NCBI GenBank assembly: GCA_038501195.1
Contig: JBBPUQ010000003.1
Coordinates: 2,806,501 to 2,870,500 of the forward strand
Length of the DNA stretch: 64,000 bases
Reading direction: 5' to 3'
Source: Nemania diffusa
Lineage: Eukaryota; Ascomycota; Sordariomycetes; Xylariales; Xylariaceae
Made by a program: the position numbers and the translations under genes. Shown here piece after piece: positions 36,860 to 50,174 of this stretch. Position 1 is the stretch's first letter. Every line of letters starts with the position of its first letter. Below the pieces are notes generated by a model. It was not told the DNA's origin, searched no databases, and saw only the letters and a program-made list of their open reading frames with translations.

Positions 36860-38617
36860 TTAATCCTCATCCCAGTTGGGATTGGGCCCTGGGGGCTTAG
36901 GACCACCTGCTTGTCTAGCTACTATGATCTGGTCCACTGAGAGTACAGTTCGAGCTGCTTCAGTTGCTAACTTGATAGCCCAGGACTTGCTAATCATGAG
37001 ATCTAGTATACCCTTCTTCTTAGCGTCAAGGGTGCCAGTACCATCATCGTTCTATGGAATATTAGTTAAGAAGTCGTAGAAGGGGAATAATAGCAAAACT
37101 CACTTCAATATCGACGCCTGTAGTCCAGTCGTCTTTTTTATGATGCGCCGTATACAGCCTGCTCAGCACTTCTGTCGCATCGAGACCGGCGCTCTCTGCT
37201 AAGGTTCGAGGGATGACCTCAAACGCTTCTCCGTATTTCCGAATAGAATATTGTGGTAGGCCAGAGGTTTTGTCGCCGAACGCCTGTATGCGTCCGACCA
37301 ACTGTAGTTCTGTTGCGCCCGAACCGGGTACTAACCGTGGATCACGGGTTATGGCCTTGACTACATTCACGCCGTCGTCAACTGCTCGTTCTACATCGTC
37401 TAGAAAGTTTTGAGTGGCGCCTCTCAGGACCAAAGTGGCTGTCCTCGTCACCTCGTCTTCTTGTCTAAAAACAGTAACGCGATCACCACCAATCTCGAGG
37501 GTCTCAACGATGTCGACTGATCCCGTCTCGTCCGGCATCGGCGCACCTAATCTTGCAAGAGGAGTGGCGCCAACCACGCGGCAGATCCTCCGAAGTTCAA
37601 ATTTGCTGAGAATCTTGATGACGAGAATGCCGTAACGGTTAAGGTAGTGCAATGCAAGCTCTCCAACCGTCGAGCCCGCAATCACTACTCTTAGGCCCGC
37701 GTCATATAACTCCTTGATAGCCGTTTCAAGCTGTGTCTCCTCGCCCTTGGAGAAATCCAACATCTCTTTAGCATTATGTAGCAAGACAGTTCCCTTTGTC
37801 TCGGTCTGGCTCATATCGATGGGGCAAGAATAAACACCGACTCTAGCCTTCTTTGCCTTCTTGACGGATCCATCAGGCTCCTTAGGGAAAACCATGCCCT
37901 TTACGACTTTGCTCTGCTCTAGACTTCCACCCATAATCTTGACGACTCGAACATTATCAACGTTGAAATTGACGGGGTTCTTGGGCATAACAGCCAAGAC
38001 GGCCTCGGCAACGAGATCAGCCAAAATATCCTCGTTGCCATTCTGCTTGCTTGCCACAACCGTTCGGATAGCTTTGCTGAGTTGCTCCTGATCCCGGATG
38101 TCCTCAACTTTGTCCACAGCCATGTCTTCTAGAGCCTCTAGTGCGAAGGTTTGAGCGCGTTCGTAACCAGTGACGATATCAGCGGTTTTGAGGCCCATAC
38201 GCAGAAGGTCCTCGGCTTTCTTCAAAAGTTCACCGGCAAGGACAATGACTAGGTTGGTGGCATCACCCATCTCCGCCTCTTGCTGCTGACTCGCCATGAC
38301 AAGGAGTTTAGCGGCGGGGTGCACGACGTCGAGCTCTTTCAAAATGGTGGCGGCGTCGGAGGTCAGGATCATCTTCTGTAAATGGTTGATGACGATCTTG
38401 TTTCGGCCATAAGGGCCGAGGGACGTTTGGACGGTGGAGGCTATCGCTCGGCAAGCATCGATGTTTCGCAAGACGGCGCCATCTTCCGAGTCGTAGCTAG
38501 TAGAAGGTTAGGCATCTCGATACGAGCTTGCGATGGACGGCGGAGGGGTTAAACATACTTGTTGTACCCTTGCTTGAATAGCCCAGCATTAGGGGCGTTG
38601 GGTATATTGAGAGACAT
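36860..38617 (-). CDS. CCT8: T-complex protein 1 subunit theta (CCT8 chaperonin)
   Basis: Three exons, 38617-38559, 38496-37104 and 37051-36860, give 547 residues, the normal length for the subunit. The start is MSLNIPNAPNAGLFKQGY, a standard CCT8 N-terminus, and the 62-bp first intron splits an Asn codon (AA|C). Group II chaperonin motifs are present: LGPYGRNK (nucleotide loop), SDAATIL, GDATN and a C-terminal ATP-domain segment LVPGSGATELQL. The protein is one of eight subunits of the cytosolic TRiC/CCT ring that folds actin, tubulin and WD-repeat proteins. The short last exon ends PNPNWDED. The gene is divergent from the HMG-box gene, with 1.2 kb between them. Confidence 0.97.
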
Positions 38618-39831
38618 GTTGAAGAAGCTTCTCGCTCTCTGAATCTAGCCTGCTTGTTCGTAGCCTCGAGCTGAGGTTCCAAGCTACACTAGACAGGTAG
38701 ATAGATATGTAGTAGGCGGCGATATGGGAATGGGTTGTCTATCTTGTGCTCGAGAAAAATTCGGTGGGGCTGCCTTGGTAGGTAGCTCCCTTCTGTCTGC
38801 ACAGTGGAAGCAGTTACCTACCTAGGTACTTCTACCTACGTAGGCAGGTACGTAGTCGGAGGGGGGCTTATCTTTATCGATAAGAAATATAACACCAAGA
38901 TAAGAATGCAAAGTACCTAAGTACCTTGTAACCTCCCTAAGGAGTTGCAGAGCTGCACAGCATACAGCGTACCTACATTATACGCAGTAGGCACCTTAGG
39001 TGCAGCACAGTACAATATAGGCTGTTAATCTCTAATTCCAGGTTCATGGTTCATTATGTACCTACCTACCCAGGTACACTAAACATTGAATGGAAAGCTT
39101 CAACTCCCTGTATACGTACATAGTTCTGAACGCGCCCGGCCTCGCCCTCAGCAACCACACGAGTTTATTACGTCCCATTGCGATTCTTTCGTCACTCTTC
39201 TTTCGAGGTCATCAATGCGCGTCACGCCCTTACCACTTCTATCTCTATTACTGGTTTAACCACCATCATTACCTCGGGCATCGCCCGCCTCATCATCCTT
39301 GACGCGATCTTTTCAAACGCACGCACACGGCTATTCGCATCGCCAATCACGCATCTAATTAACGAGGCTATCCCTCCCCTGAACACCTCGCTCTTTTGGT
39401 GAGCATACAACCGCGTGCATCTCTCGAGATGGCACCTCAAAATTGTAAGTTAAATAGATCATCAAGTCTGCCGACCTCGCCGACTTTTTGCTTTTACCCA
39501 ATATCTCACCGTACCCAACTTTCATATCTCGCGACAACCAGGACTGGATGTAGTATCATAAACGCCACAGGCATGGGATACTAGTATCATCAGAGACTTC
39601 GATGTTAAAAGCCGAAGATAGAGGTGTGATTTTGCACATTGCGCCTCCGAACTCGCTTGGACTATGCAATTTCTATCATGTCAGGCGCGTGCCTAAGGGG
39701 ACACTTGAAATCCGCGTTGATCGCCTAAGACTATCAATAAGCCTATGATTGCCGCATTGGTGTGCAAAGCTGGCTCAGCTCATGCGTGGCAGAACTAGCA
39801 GCGGAATCATTTACCAGCCACTCCTTCGCTT
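38618..39831. promoter_or_regulatory. Divergent intergenic region between CCT8 and the HMG-box gene
   Basis: It contains a cluster of TACC/GGTA palindromes at about 38815-38860 and 39060-39075. From 39120 to 39800 a pyrimidine-rich stretch resembles the long 5' leaders of fungal genes. Short frames here (70-74 codons) overlap each other and are not convincing. Confidence 0.4.
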
Positions 39832-40809
39832 ATGTACTCTAATATTGAAACTGACGCCTTCTTCAACGTTATAGCACATGCTCCCTCGCTGCCTCCGACA
39901 GTCGAGGAAGCTTACCGACGGAAATGCATTCAGCTCAAAGAACGATCTAAGGAAATCGAGGACGAGAACGAGGGGTATCGGCTTCGACTGTCCAGACTTC
40001 GGCGCCAAATTCAGAAGTTACGTCTCGAGCGAGCTCTTATTTTAGACCAAATCTCGAAACGCACAAGTTCCAATGTCGAGGACTCAGAAGGCAGCCCGAG
40101 CCCCCCGCCGACTGTACGTAGCATCATGGAGCGACGTCCCGAAGAGACGAAAGCCCTTGTATACTGACCAATTTTTTAGCCCCAGGATAAACCGCTTCGA
40201 ACGAAACGAGGTCATCGTAAGCCATCTCTTTTACCCAGCAACGATGGCGGAAATACACTGGGTGCAACGTTGATCAGCAAACACCTCTCAGCCCTCTCGC
40301 CCAGCTCAGATGGTTTCTCACACTCGCAATTAGAATCACAAAAGGAACAGGGCCGAGCTACCAACGGGGCGGCCAAGCCACCCAAGCGCCCTAGTAACGC
40401 ATTCGAGATCTACTGTAACGATACTCGACCTTTACTCCAGACGGAACACAAGGATGCGATCGCCGCCGGCGAGTTTCGACTTGAGGAGGAGCTGGCACGG
40501 GGCTGGAAGGATCTCCCGGAAAAGGAGAAGGAGGAGTTCCAAGCACGCTACGAACGAGAACTGAGCCAGTGGAAGGAGGCCCGGGACAGCTTTAAGCAGG
40601 GCGCTAAACACGCCGCTGCGCGAGAGCGATCACGTGCTCGCGAGAACCGGACAAGTCGCGGTGGCCGAAACCGATTCGAAGAGGTCCACGACGATGAAGA
40701 TGCGGATGACGACCAGGACATCGAGATGGCTGAGGCGGAGGCTGAGCCCGGCGCCGACCAGGAGACGGATCCTGAGACCGAAGTGGACGAGAACGACGGC
40801 GCTGATTAG
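39832..40809 (+). CDS. HMG-box chromatin protein (Nhp10-like)
   Basis: Exon 1 39832-40113 and exon 2 40180-40809, joined in phase 0 across a 66-bp intron (GTACGT donor, CTGAC branch, TTTTTTAG acceptor), give about 303 residues. The N-terminal ~75 residues form a likely coiled coil (RLRLSRLRRQIQKLRLERAL). A basic linker is followed by one HMG box at ~161-225 (PPKRPSNAFEIYC to ELSQW) and an acidic Asp/Glu tail. An N-terminal coiled coil plus one HMG box resembles yeast Nhp10, a DNA-binding subunit of the INO80 remodelling complex. That assignment is inferred from architecture only. Codons NHLPATPSL in frame before the ATG follow a TAG, so an upstream exon cannot be excluded. Confidence 0.8.
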
Positions 40810-41469
40810 AAACGCCCCCGAATTATACTGAGGTTGGTGCGTAAAGGAAAGATGGTATAGAGGGCTGTAAGAGGCTCGCGATTGATCCCAGGTTCTAAGG
40901 CGATTTCAGAATTTGCTAGAGAAATGGCGCCTAATTTGCGTTACGAGTATTACCCATGTTACGATAAAAAGGCGTTAGGAAAATAAGGTACGATATCGAC
41001 ACCGGGTGTCTTCACCGGGGCATTCGACGTGGAGGAAGACGTTGTATCACTACAGGAGACAGCTCAAACGAAAGGCAAGTAGCTTGGTCATGTGGACATT
41101 AGGTATCGAGTGTAGGCTAGCATGGCATACTGGCACAAAAGCTTCGACGCTGTGTGCATATAATGTTTTCGGTGTGTTACTAAATCATACGCGCTTCCTT
41201 TTTGGTGCTGTGATGCTTCCTCGGTCCGTCTACGTTGAGCTATGAAATGCACGCTTGAGGTTATGCGATTGATTGATAGGCAAAGGCGAAAGAAGCAGCG
41301 ATAACCTGAAAATGAGGCAGATCGCCAATGCCAAACCAACCAACACAATAAAAACGCTTTATGTAACTATAACATTAGATACTCACAGGAGAGTTAATGA
41401 GTTGCTGTTGTGCCTCTTTTATGAGCCATTATGCCTAGGGCCCCAAATATTACAGATTGTTTCACTCTC
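40810..41469. terminator. Convergent 3' intergenic region
   Basis: This lies between two genes that end toward each other. It presumably holds both 3' UTRs and polyadenylation signals; no specific signal is identified. Confidence 0.3.
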
Positions 41470-43286
41470 CTAGTCAACACCGGCGTAGAGATCAACAACG
41501 ATGTTAATAGCAGCGACGAGGATCTCGGCAGCGATGAGAACGATGACTATGCACTTATTAGCAGCTGCCTTATCATATTTAAATATCCACCATCTATCCG
41601 TGTACTCATGGTACTATGCGAAAGAATAGGTTCAGAAGGGGACTGAGTACAGACTCACCAATCCACTCAAGCATCTCGCCATGCCCATGACTTAGCTGGT
41701 CCTTGAGCACAGCGAGCAAATCGGCAATCACATCGAGACGCTCCGTCAGTAGGCCAACGCGCTGGTCCATCTCTAGATAACTGCGGACGGCCTGGTAGAC
41801 AGGCTCGAGGTGCGGCTCGACCCAGAAGAGTTCAGGCGTGTCCAGCACGCTGCCGTTTAGATGAATGTTAATACGCAGAATGAAGAGCTCGCCTATCTGC
41901 ATGTTGATTTGGGTCTGCGACAGCGATATTTTCCCCGCCAGCGCTATCTGGGTCGGGATGTCCTTACACGCGTCTATTGTCGATGCTATTAATTCCTCGA
42001 AGAGGGAAGTCTGCGTTTCATGGTCTTCGTTAGAGACTGTGTGTATGTATATCATCTTAACGACCGGAATGGCATGTGCTTACCTTGACGCTTTGTGCGA
42101 GCGCATGTGATATCGCTAGCTTGGTCATGTAGTTACCTTTATCCCGGAGTGTGATAAAATCGTTGTATATCCGCGCCTGATATTCGCGTGTATAGTAGAA
42201 ATTAAAGCATTCCGTCTCAACGTCATCCGGATCTAACTTTTCGAGTTCAAACTTGGCGATGTCTTTGAGGAACCGTTGCTCGTGCGCGAGCGACATTCCC
42301 CATATTACCACAACGCCGTAGTCGAAAAGAAAGACCTCTGGGGTGTGTACTTGGGTATCAAAGTCGGCATCTACGGACTGAGGGCGCGTATTATCCACCA
42401 TGCCTTCGTCAGGGTAGGCCAAATTATTGTGGGCGTCGCGGCCAGTACTAAAGGAGTGTTCCGGTTCGTGACCATGTTGTGATTGTTCAGTCTGGAAGTC
42501 TGCCAGCGTCTCTTGCTGGTATGCATTAACATGCTCTTCCATATCCAGTTCGCCGGTGGAATGCCGTCTTTCGTGTGTATATATTGGCCGGTCTCCTAAC
42601 GTTTCTGCCCTCTCAGCGGGCCTTCCCGCGTCGTATGAATATGGTGAATAGATGCACTCGTCGATTAGTTTGGGGTTCGCACCCTTTGACTTGCCCCGGC
42701 CTTTCAAGAACCGTATTAAGCCATCCATCTGATATTTGTTTGCTGTGCAGTATGCCGTCACTCGCGGGAGCCTCTCACGATCAGCTTTTCCTAGCCTAGC
42801 AGCATCCCGCCTGGCGGTAGGGTCCTTGATGCGCGTGTATTGCGCATAAACATCTCGGCCGCTCTCTTCGTCTATACCTTCCTCATCAAGCTCGGGATTC
42901 GGAAGTAGCTTTAACTTCTCAGCAGTCTTCGAGCTTCGCTGTGGGCCAATTTTGGGTAGGATCGCCGGGGGCAGGGCAGTGAAGACAGAACCGTGGCTGT
43001 TCCGGCGACGTAATCGATTGTTGAGAGCAGAGAGCATCGGCGGTGGTCCATTCGGTGAACCACTCGAAATCGCAGAGCCTGACATTCGCGCATGGCCTAG
43101 AGCATGCGTAGAAGCTGGCGAAGAGCTCAGAGACGAAGGCTCGGGGTCGATGGTCCTGGATACGGGGTTTGCATTGAACGTGACGTTACGGGTTGTCCGA
43201 GGGCGGGCGGTACCTTGCCGCAGAAGAGGTGTCCGCTCCGAATTAGAGCTCCCAGAGTCCCCAGAGGGCTTCGGCGAGGAAGCCAT
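41470..43286 (-). CDS. DUF155 family membrane protein (Rmd1/Sif2-Sif3-like)
   Basis: Exons 43286-42084, 42010-41659 and 41546-41470 give 543 residues. Introns of 73 bp (with a CTAAC branch) and 112 bp keep phase. The N-terminal ~160 residues are Ser/Pro-rich with the ERTPLLR motif common in these fungal proteins. The DUF155 region follows, with VTAYCTANKYQM, LFDYGVVVIWG, SHALAQSVK and LFWVEPHLEPVYQAVRSYL. The short last exon completes a hydrophobic C-terminal helix (IVIVLIAAEILVAAINIVV), a probable membrane anchor. Relatives are yeast Rmd1/Rmd8, fission yeast Sif2/Sif3 and mitochondrial RMND1; the biochemical role is unclear. I start at 43286 because the in-frame codons upstream begin at a TTG, and TTTTCACAG just before looks like a leader-intron acceptor. 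Confidence 0.9.
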
Positions 43287-44353
43287 AGCGATGCAGAGCT
43301 GTGAAAACAAAAAAAGCTTCGTATAAAGTTCTCCAAACTAGCCAGTAAATCGATACCGCTGTGGACACGCCACTGCCTAGAAGCAACCTATCACTGCACG
43401 TTTACCTGTGGTGGTGTTTCCATGTGACGAGCAGTGGCTCGGGGATAATAATTGTGTATGTCCGTGTCTTCGAATCGCAGATTCGCTGTGTGCTGTGTTT
43501 GCTCAATGAGAAACTGCAAAACAAAAATCATATTTGGAGGTGCATATAGTAAGTAGCACTAAATTGTCAACCTAGCAACTAGCGTACATGATAATGACGT
43601 TGAACTCTTCCTAAACCGGTACCTAGGTACCAGGCTAGCCACTAATAACGGCCTATCTAAAAGTAACCACCTGCAGCGTTCGCCCAATTGAAAACTGCAG
43701 CCACACTTTGCGGGGCATCCCTACTAGGTAGTACATCACCCTATCTAAGTCTTAATTATATTGAACAACGTTAAGTCTAGAATCTAGATATTGATTAGCA
43801 TGTGTGAACAAACCGAATGCGCACCGGATGTTCAACGGTCGGATAATACTGGTATAACCACACTACATGCCAACAGTATGTGTAAACAAACTAAATACGC
43901 ACCGGATGTTCACCTGTCGAATAATACTGGTATAACCACACCATATGCCTACAGTTATGTCTAATTTTTGCCATCTAAGTAACATATAATTCTCGGATAC
44001 AATTCAGTATTTATTCTGCACTGAAAGCCAATAAATTTCAACCTACTAGACTTGAATTATTCTTGAATTATCCCTACCAAAATTGCCCCCTAGATATATC
44101 GATACCTACCTCCATATTTTTGAAGGCATCAAGCCAGGTTACTAAGATGTTTATATTCGGCCACTTGTCCCGGACATATATGTGAGGGTAAATATAAGCA
44201 GATAGTGTTCGTGTATTTATGATTAAATTAGCTGCTGTTGGCGTGGGCTGTGGAATGTGTACTTGTACTCCCTAGCTGTTAAACATCCCGTGCGTATTCC
44301 GTCTGCTCACAGCTACTATATAAAGAACACGACTTACTAAGATCCAATTATGC
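43287..44353. other. Intergenic region
   Basis: About 1.1 kb with no gene supported; it contains the 78-bp duplication listed separately. Confidence 0.6.
43801..43956. repeat. 78-bp tandem duplication
   Basis: TGTGTGAACAAACCGAATGC at 43801 is repeated as TGTGTAAACAAACTAAATAC at 43879. Both copies then share GCACCGGATGTTCA (or ACGCACCGG), AATAATACTGGTATAACCAC and an ATGCC-ACAGT end. The first four differences are all G-to-A or C-to-T in the second copy; later differences are mixed. Confidence 0.75.
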
Positions 44354-45965
44354 TTAGTCCTCGATTATCCTTGTCTCCATCTTAAAGCCAGACTCTTCTA
44401 GACGATCTACGTAGCCTTGGCCAAGGCAGGCTGGAGTATAAATACCACCGCTCAGGTCGAGATCGTCTTCAAGCAGCGCTCGAGCCCCTTGCGACAAAAA
44501 TACCGCTGTAACTATATTCACATTCACGTAAGTTGAACCGTACAGTACACGCGGATTATTCATTTAGAAATACTTACGCAGGTACATGCTCCCATGGAAC
44601 CACGCACGACATAAAGCTTGCTTTCCCGAGGCTGGTTGTACATCGGGTGTCGCAACACCTCGATACTCTACATAGTCCTTGGCGGAATCTTCTCGGCTCG
44701 GGCCCTCTCCTGGTTGGAAAATGAACCTCCGCAAAAGACTCCGAAACGGAGGGCAGAATGCGAGAAGTGCGCCTCCAATCAATAAGCTATAGTGCATAGC
44801 CATGGCAGTCACTACGTTTCTCGTCTTCCTATACTCTCGAACGGTGAAGTTGGATCCATATGCTCGTTTTTGTAAGGCTGGTACTTGTTGAAGTAGGCCC
44901 CATGTGCGCTGCACTACAGCCATATCAGTGCCTGCGGTTAGAGATGTTGACTGGAGGCCAAGATTAGGCACATAGTAAGCCCCTGTGAGTATTGATTGTA
45001 TCGATGCCTTTGGTGGACTCTTTGGGTTAGATATAGGGGATAAGGCATATGGTTTGTGAGAGTCTGCCACTTCTTTAAAGCTGAAACTCTCGAATATATT
45101 GAGGACAGTGGCTAATGTCCCTCCTGAAGGGGCGGAACTGTCTGGTGTTAGTGGAGAGATTGTGAGAAGGCGTAGAACGAGACATACCGCAATTCGTGTA
45201 GAGAGACCACGACATCTCCAACCGGCGCCGACAGCTTTGACTTGATGAGAGATGCTAGCGCAGATGTGACCAGATCTGGGGGCGCCGATTCCACTGCGGA
45301 TTGAGGAAACACTGCAACATCCAGGGTTAGTGCTTAGCCACGACATCGAGCCCGGCCTATAGGAGTCTCAGAAGCATACATAGAATGCTCTCGAGGCATG
45401 AATGGTAGAGCAGGAGGGCTCGTGCTCTTGAAAATTGACTAGGCCGGAAAGAACGTGACCTGCAGAGTTACTTTTACTTACTACATGCACCACTGGCCTT
45501 GGCGGCCTCACTGTACTTCTTAATCATTGCTCCATGCCAAATAGCCTCACCGGTACAATCAAGGTAATGAGTGCCGGCCTCGGCACAAGCCTTGAACGCA
45601 TACTCACCATACTTGGCGTAAGGGCCTACGGTTGCGATGAGAACGAAAGTCTTTTTTGCCAATGCAGCTAGGTCTGCATCATTTAAACCACAGACCTCCA
45701 CCTGAGGGGGATTGCGATCAGGATCTAAGGCTTTACATGTCTTCACGACGTCTTCTAGCTTCTGTGCAGACCGACCAGCTACAGCCCATTTGGTGTTCGT
45801 GGGGAAGTGGCTCGCGATGAACTCAGCTACTATGAGCCCAGTGTAACCTAACATCAATTAGCCCGTGATAAAGCCTCGTGGGTTGGACGGTTAGCTTGGG
45901 TGATTTCTACCTGTTGCACCATAGACGACTACGTCGTACTGGCGAGAGTGTTCCTTAAAAGCCAT
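44354..45965 (-). CDS. Saccharopine-dehydrogenase-like oxidoreductase (SCCPDH / trans-acting enoyl reductase family)
   Basis: Five exons, 45965-45911, 45847-45482, 45311-45188, 45137-44578 and 44511-44354, give 420 residues, the usual size for the fungal family. The Rossmann motif VVYGATGYTGLIVAEF spans the first intron at residues ~12-27. It is followed by the conserved WAVAGRSAQKLE and GPYAKYGEYAFKACAEAGTHYLD. Later parts include VESAPPDL, SAPSGGTLATVL, YRGVATPD and GGIYTPACLGQGYVDRL. A hydrophobic segment (YSLLIGGALLAFC) precedes a basic RSLLRRF, suggesting membrane or lipid-droplet association as in human SCCPDH. True lysine-pathway saccharopine dehydrogenases differ, so a role in lysine synthesis is not implied. 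The reaction is unknown. Confidence 0.92.
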
Positions 45966-48600
45966 TGCTTATATCGAAGGCTAGAGGCGTCGTGAAAAGG
46001 TAACGAAAGCTATAGGTTTTGACGTCTAAACCCTACGGGAGTTTGACGTTACCTTACAGGCCAAAGAGATAGCGCAAACAAGGGAAAATAGCGAGGCGAA
46101 AGTTAGGGTTTGAGTATTTTATTACTTAGAACACCGGGAAGCCTTAAGCATGCGTTTCTGCAGGACCGTCAAGTTTCTATAGGCCCTCCTTAGGCACCGT
46201 ACCTTATATCCTATCTACTTATATAATCAGACGGGATACTCTCCCGCTCGGTACTCCGTCTCGGGACCGCTAGCTGCGGATTCACAAACACCATGGTATT
46301 TGGCCAAGGAGGGAATCATCGCCGTGCCTGCCTCGGCGTGTCATCTCTACAAGCAAGAAAATATCCGACGTTAGCTAATATCCAGGAGCCTGGTGGATGC
46401 TGGCGGCTTCGGGCGGCACGACTAATGCAGTTAGGCCTGCCGGCTGATTAACAGAACCAGCCAGGGTTCCGGCGGTAGCGTACAGCAGGCACTTTACAGA
46501 AGACCTACATACGGTAGAAATGAGCAATGATCTTGAGACGCTGGACGCGATGCACCGGCTCTTGTCACTTCACAGCATCCAAGACCAAGAACCCGGCCAA
46601 GGTTGTGCTCAGAAGACCAATAGGACACCCCGGCGACGCAGTACTACCTCCGCGCGAGCTGGGGATGATCCTTAAGTGCTTGTACTCTGTATGGAGGTCC
46701 TCTTTTATCGGAGATTTTCTTAGTAAGTATCCACGCATGGGGCTACTTACATATCGTCTACCTACCTAACCTACAGAGTAATTGTGATTGCCTAGGTATC
46801 TGTAGAATCTAGATACCACATTATACCGTGCACTACCTACGTGTGTTTAAAGGCGTCAGCGCCTTTAGTAGTCATATGATTTCAATTTCGATTCGCGGTG
46901 ACAATGCTTACCCCCCTGTACCACATAAGGTGTCGTTTGGAGGATTGCAGCCACAGTAGGGCATATATAACTAACTTAAAATTATAAGGAGTAAGTGCTT
47001 ATACTCTTGTGCACCCGCCTATTATTGCATTCGTACAAAATGACTACCTAGGTATAAGCGAATGATGGCAATTTATTATCTATTTCCTTAGGTATCAAAA
47101 ATGCTGACGGACAAGCTACCTACTTCTATACGACTGGGATTCAGTAATACTGTACACTCTGTATGTGATCTTTCCCGGTAGTGCAATACCCTATTATACT
47201 CAACAATATATACGTTACAGGTTCCGGGACGAACTCCTTATAAACAAATCATACTTTAAAGGGTAGTTGATACATAAATGTGTTATCTAGTGGGGTTTAT
47301 ATATGGGTGCAACACCTTCAAAATGATCGTAAAATGTTTAAACTTACTGGCCTAACACAGAAAGTATAGCCGGTAAGGCAGCAGCTATAACTACGTATCG
47401 ACTGATAGATACTTGAGCGACTCATTCTGCCTATTGTCCACCTTAAATAATTTATGTAGGCGTGGCAAAATGCCATGAGCAGGTGCACGGCAAAGAGAGA
47501 GCGAATACCTAGGTCCTAGGTATATTTGCAAATACACGAACGGCCGACTAGGGCTACGGCGGCCGCTGGCACCAATAGCACCATCGACGGAACCAACCGT
47601 CTCTCTACCTAGCCTCGGTTCCATTGAAGATGTTTCTAGGCTATCAGCACCTATTAAGGTACTATAGAAGGATAACAATGATACGTTGACGATCTACGAG
47701 CGTAGGGCATGCATTTCCTTCCGTGGGGCGATTTCGGACAAGCGCTGAGGGCTACAATATACTACCTTGGTATTCTGTAGATACCTACATAGGTAGGTAA
47801 TATACATATTGATATGCCTGCTTACCTCCTTTCCTTGAAGTTTTTGATATTTTTGAGGGGACGGTTGGTACCATCAGGTATCTAAGAGAGGTGCAAATTT
47901 GGTAGAGTAGGTGATGCCAAGCTCTTGGTTCCCTCTTGTTCTAGTGTAAGTAACGTATTAGTCTAATTACTGTAGGATATGTTCTCCTAGCGGATTATTA
48001 CTTAGATAGTCATTTAGTGCTCTTCGCATCGTATAACACTTACATACGTACAGTACAATGGGCGATAATATAGTCTACGTCCTATGTATGGTGTATCGAC
48101 ACACATGCTGAAAACTAAAATGTACCTGGATGGGTGGAAGGGAGGAGGCTAATTATAGACAGGGACAGTACCCTGAATTCATCAGTCAGTCATCCATGGT
48201 TAACTCGTCGCAGGCCTACCTAGACCAGTTCCCGGCCGGGGCTTGCAAATCTAGATACGGATCTACCTACCTAGGTAGGCACTCACTTGCATTTGTACTT
48301 GGAGGTTTCTTCGTCGTTCCATGCCTGGCCCTAAGGGAATTTCTGCCAAGGTAGGGTGCATGTATGCATTAGTAGACTCGATCATCGTATCTACGTAGGT
48401 AGTCTTATTCTGCGCCTGTTCTGTTATGTAAACAACTGTATGATTTACCTAGCGCTAAGCTCATATATTGGCTGGTCTGTGCGGCCGGATGCTAGGCTAG
48501 AAATATGTAGGATGGAACTCTATCATCCACTATACCGGATACGAATTAATACTTACTCGATGACTGATAGAACCGACCAGCGTCTCTGCCTAAGTTACTA
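45966..48600. other. Intergenic region
   Basis: No supported gene in 2.6 kb. A 51-codon frame at 46520-46675 (plus, MSNDLETLDAMHRLL) looks mildly protein-like, without other support. Confidence 0.55.
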
Positions 48601-50174
48601 GACTTACTTTCCCTCTCTCCCTCTCTCGCCCGCCCACTCATCATCATCATCATCACCTGCACCTTTTATCATTTTTAGCTTGTGCCACTCGAACGAAGGA
48701 TGAATCCACAACTCTATCATGCGTAACACCTAGTTTCCCGCGCACACAGTGTTCGTATCCGTCGATATTCACTTACCTGTTATTACCTCATTTCTAGCAC
48801 CTGCGGCGGCTTGTCTTTGGGTAATCATTATTACCTTTTTTATACATATTTCTCTCTATCTACCTACATACCTACTTTGTGCCTACCTCAAAAGCTGTCA
48901 CAAGTTTATGTGACCTACCTACCTACCGTACTATACTGTACATAAGCACATAGTGTGCCACTCCCCTACCGCCGCCCACTTACCTACCTGAGCATAACGT
49001 TAGTTATACACGAGCATTCCTTGGACTGCAGCTTACTTACGCATATGCCCTGCTTTGTATAATTGCAGTATAAACTGCAATCCGAAACAGCTCTCTGTAA
49101 TCTTGTGGACTCGGGATTTCCTTCCTGTAGTTCGCTGTTGTCTGTGGCTTGCTGGTCCCGTGCACGCAATACAGAGTACCTACTGCCTTCCAGCTTCCTG
49201 GAGGGGCGAATACTTAGACATCAAGCCTCTTTCTGTCTTTTCTTCGCTCTGCTTTCCTCGTTCTTTCTTTTAATCTTCCCGTTCCACGTTGCCCACTCCC
49301 CGCCATTCAAGAGTACTATAGTCCCAACACACACATACCCACTCTGTACATACAAGTATTGTGCACCACATACACACATCAGCCCTCGTTCGTTCCTGAA
49401 CCATACTGGCCGGGGTCGAGTGAGACGCTCTTATCCCAAATACATAGTACATACATGTAGATACTGACTGTACCATTTCCCATATATTCGGCACCCCCAA
49501 CCACACCCGGCCCTTCTTTATCCGTCGAGACCAGTGTGGTTACCTATCCTACGTATCCATCATTCACCATTCACCACCATTCACCACCTGCACACATTCG
49601 CCACCTGCATACATTCACCACCTGTATACATTCATTACCTGCACATTGTTCTTTGAGCTGGCAAAGCTCAATTCCGAAGTGCTCTCAAAAATACACCGAA
49701 TCCCAAACATTACCTACTTTTGTTTCACATCACCCCGATTCACCCACAGCCTGCCATCTGCACTGCATACACTTGGTCGCTTCCTAGTAGCCTTTTCTTC
49801 ATTGCTCATACAAAAAGGCTGCTAGCTAGTACACTTTTTGCATTCAGACAGACAGTAGCTGTACGCCCGGAAAACCCAATTACAACCCTCTCGCATTAAT
49901 TTGTTTGCGCAGAGACACTTGCATAGAGAGCAGCCGCGTAACACCTCGTCGACATACCATTGGTCCACTGCACACGCATCAGTCTCATCGGCATTTCCAC
50001 AACCGAGGGTTACCTATTACCTACCTCTCTGTCCTTCGTATACAGACTGCTACCACTGTTACTCTTGCTGTATTACGCCTGGCTGCTTCTTGCTAGCAAT
50101 TATTTATAAAAGACTTTATAGGGTCTTTTATATGTCGCCATACCAGATCCGCCGATTCATAAAATTCTCTCCTG
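48601..50174 (+). promoter_or_regulatory. Long pyrimidine-rich upstream region of the RING/PHD gene
   Basis: From 48601 the plus strand is rich in CT tracts (CCCTCTCTCCCTCTCTC), a (CAT)n run near 48639-48656 and CACC-rich stretches, up to the start codon at 50175. Such tracts are common in promoters and 5' leaders of filamentous fungi. No transcription start can be placed. Confidence 0.4.
49585..49648 (+). repeat. 17-bp minisatellite in the RING/PHD gene leader
   Basis: Units CACCTGCACACATTCGC, CACCTGCATACATTCAC and CACCTGTATACATTCAT and a partial TACCTGCACATT lie head to tail. They are preceded by shorter CACCATTCAC repeats from about 49559. Confidence 0.7.

Noticed and set aside
39090..39584. 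Several 60-74-codon frames upstream of the HMG-box gene
   Set aside because: They overlap on both strands, lack motifs and lie in a pyrimidine-rich leader-like region. An ATGGCACCTCAAAATT/GTAAGT start-donor pair could not be joined in phase to the main frame.
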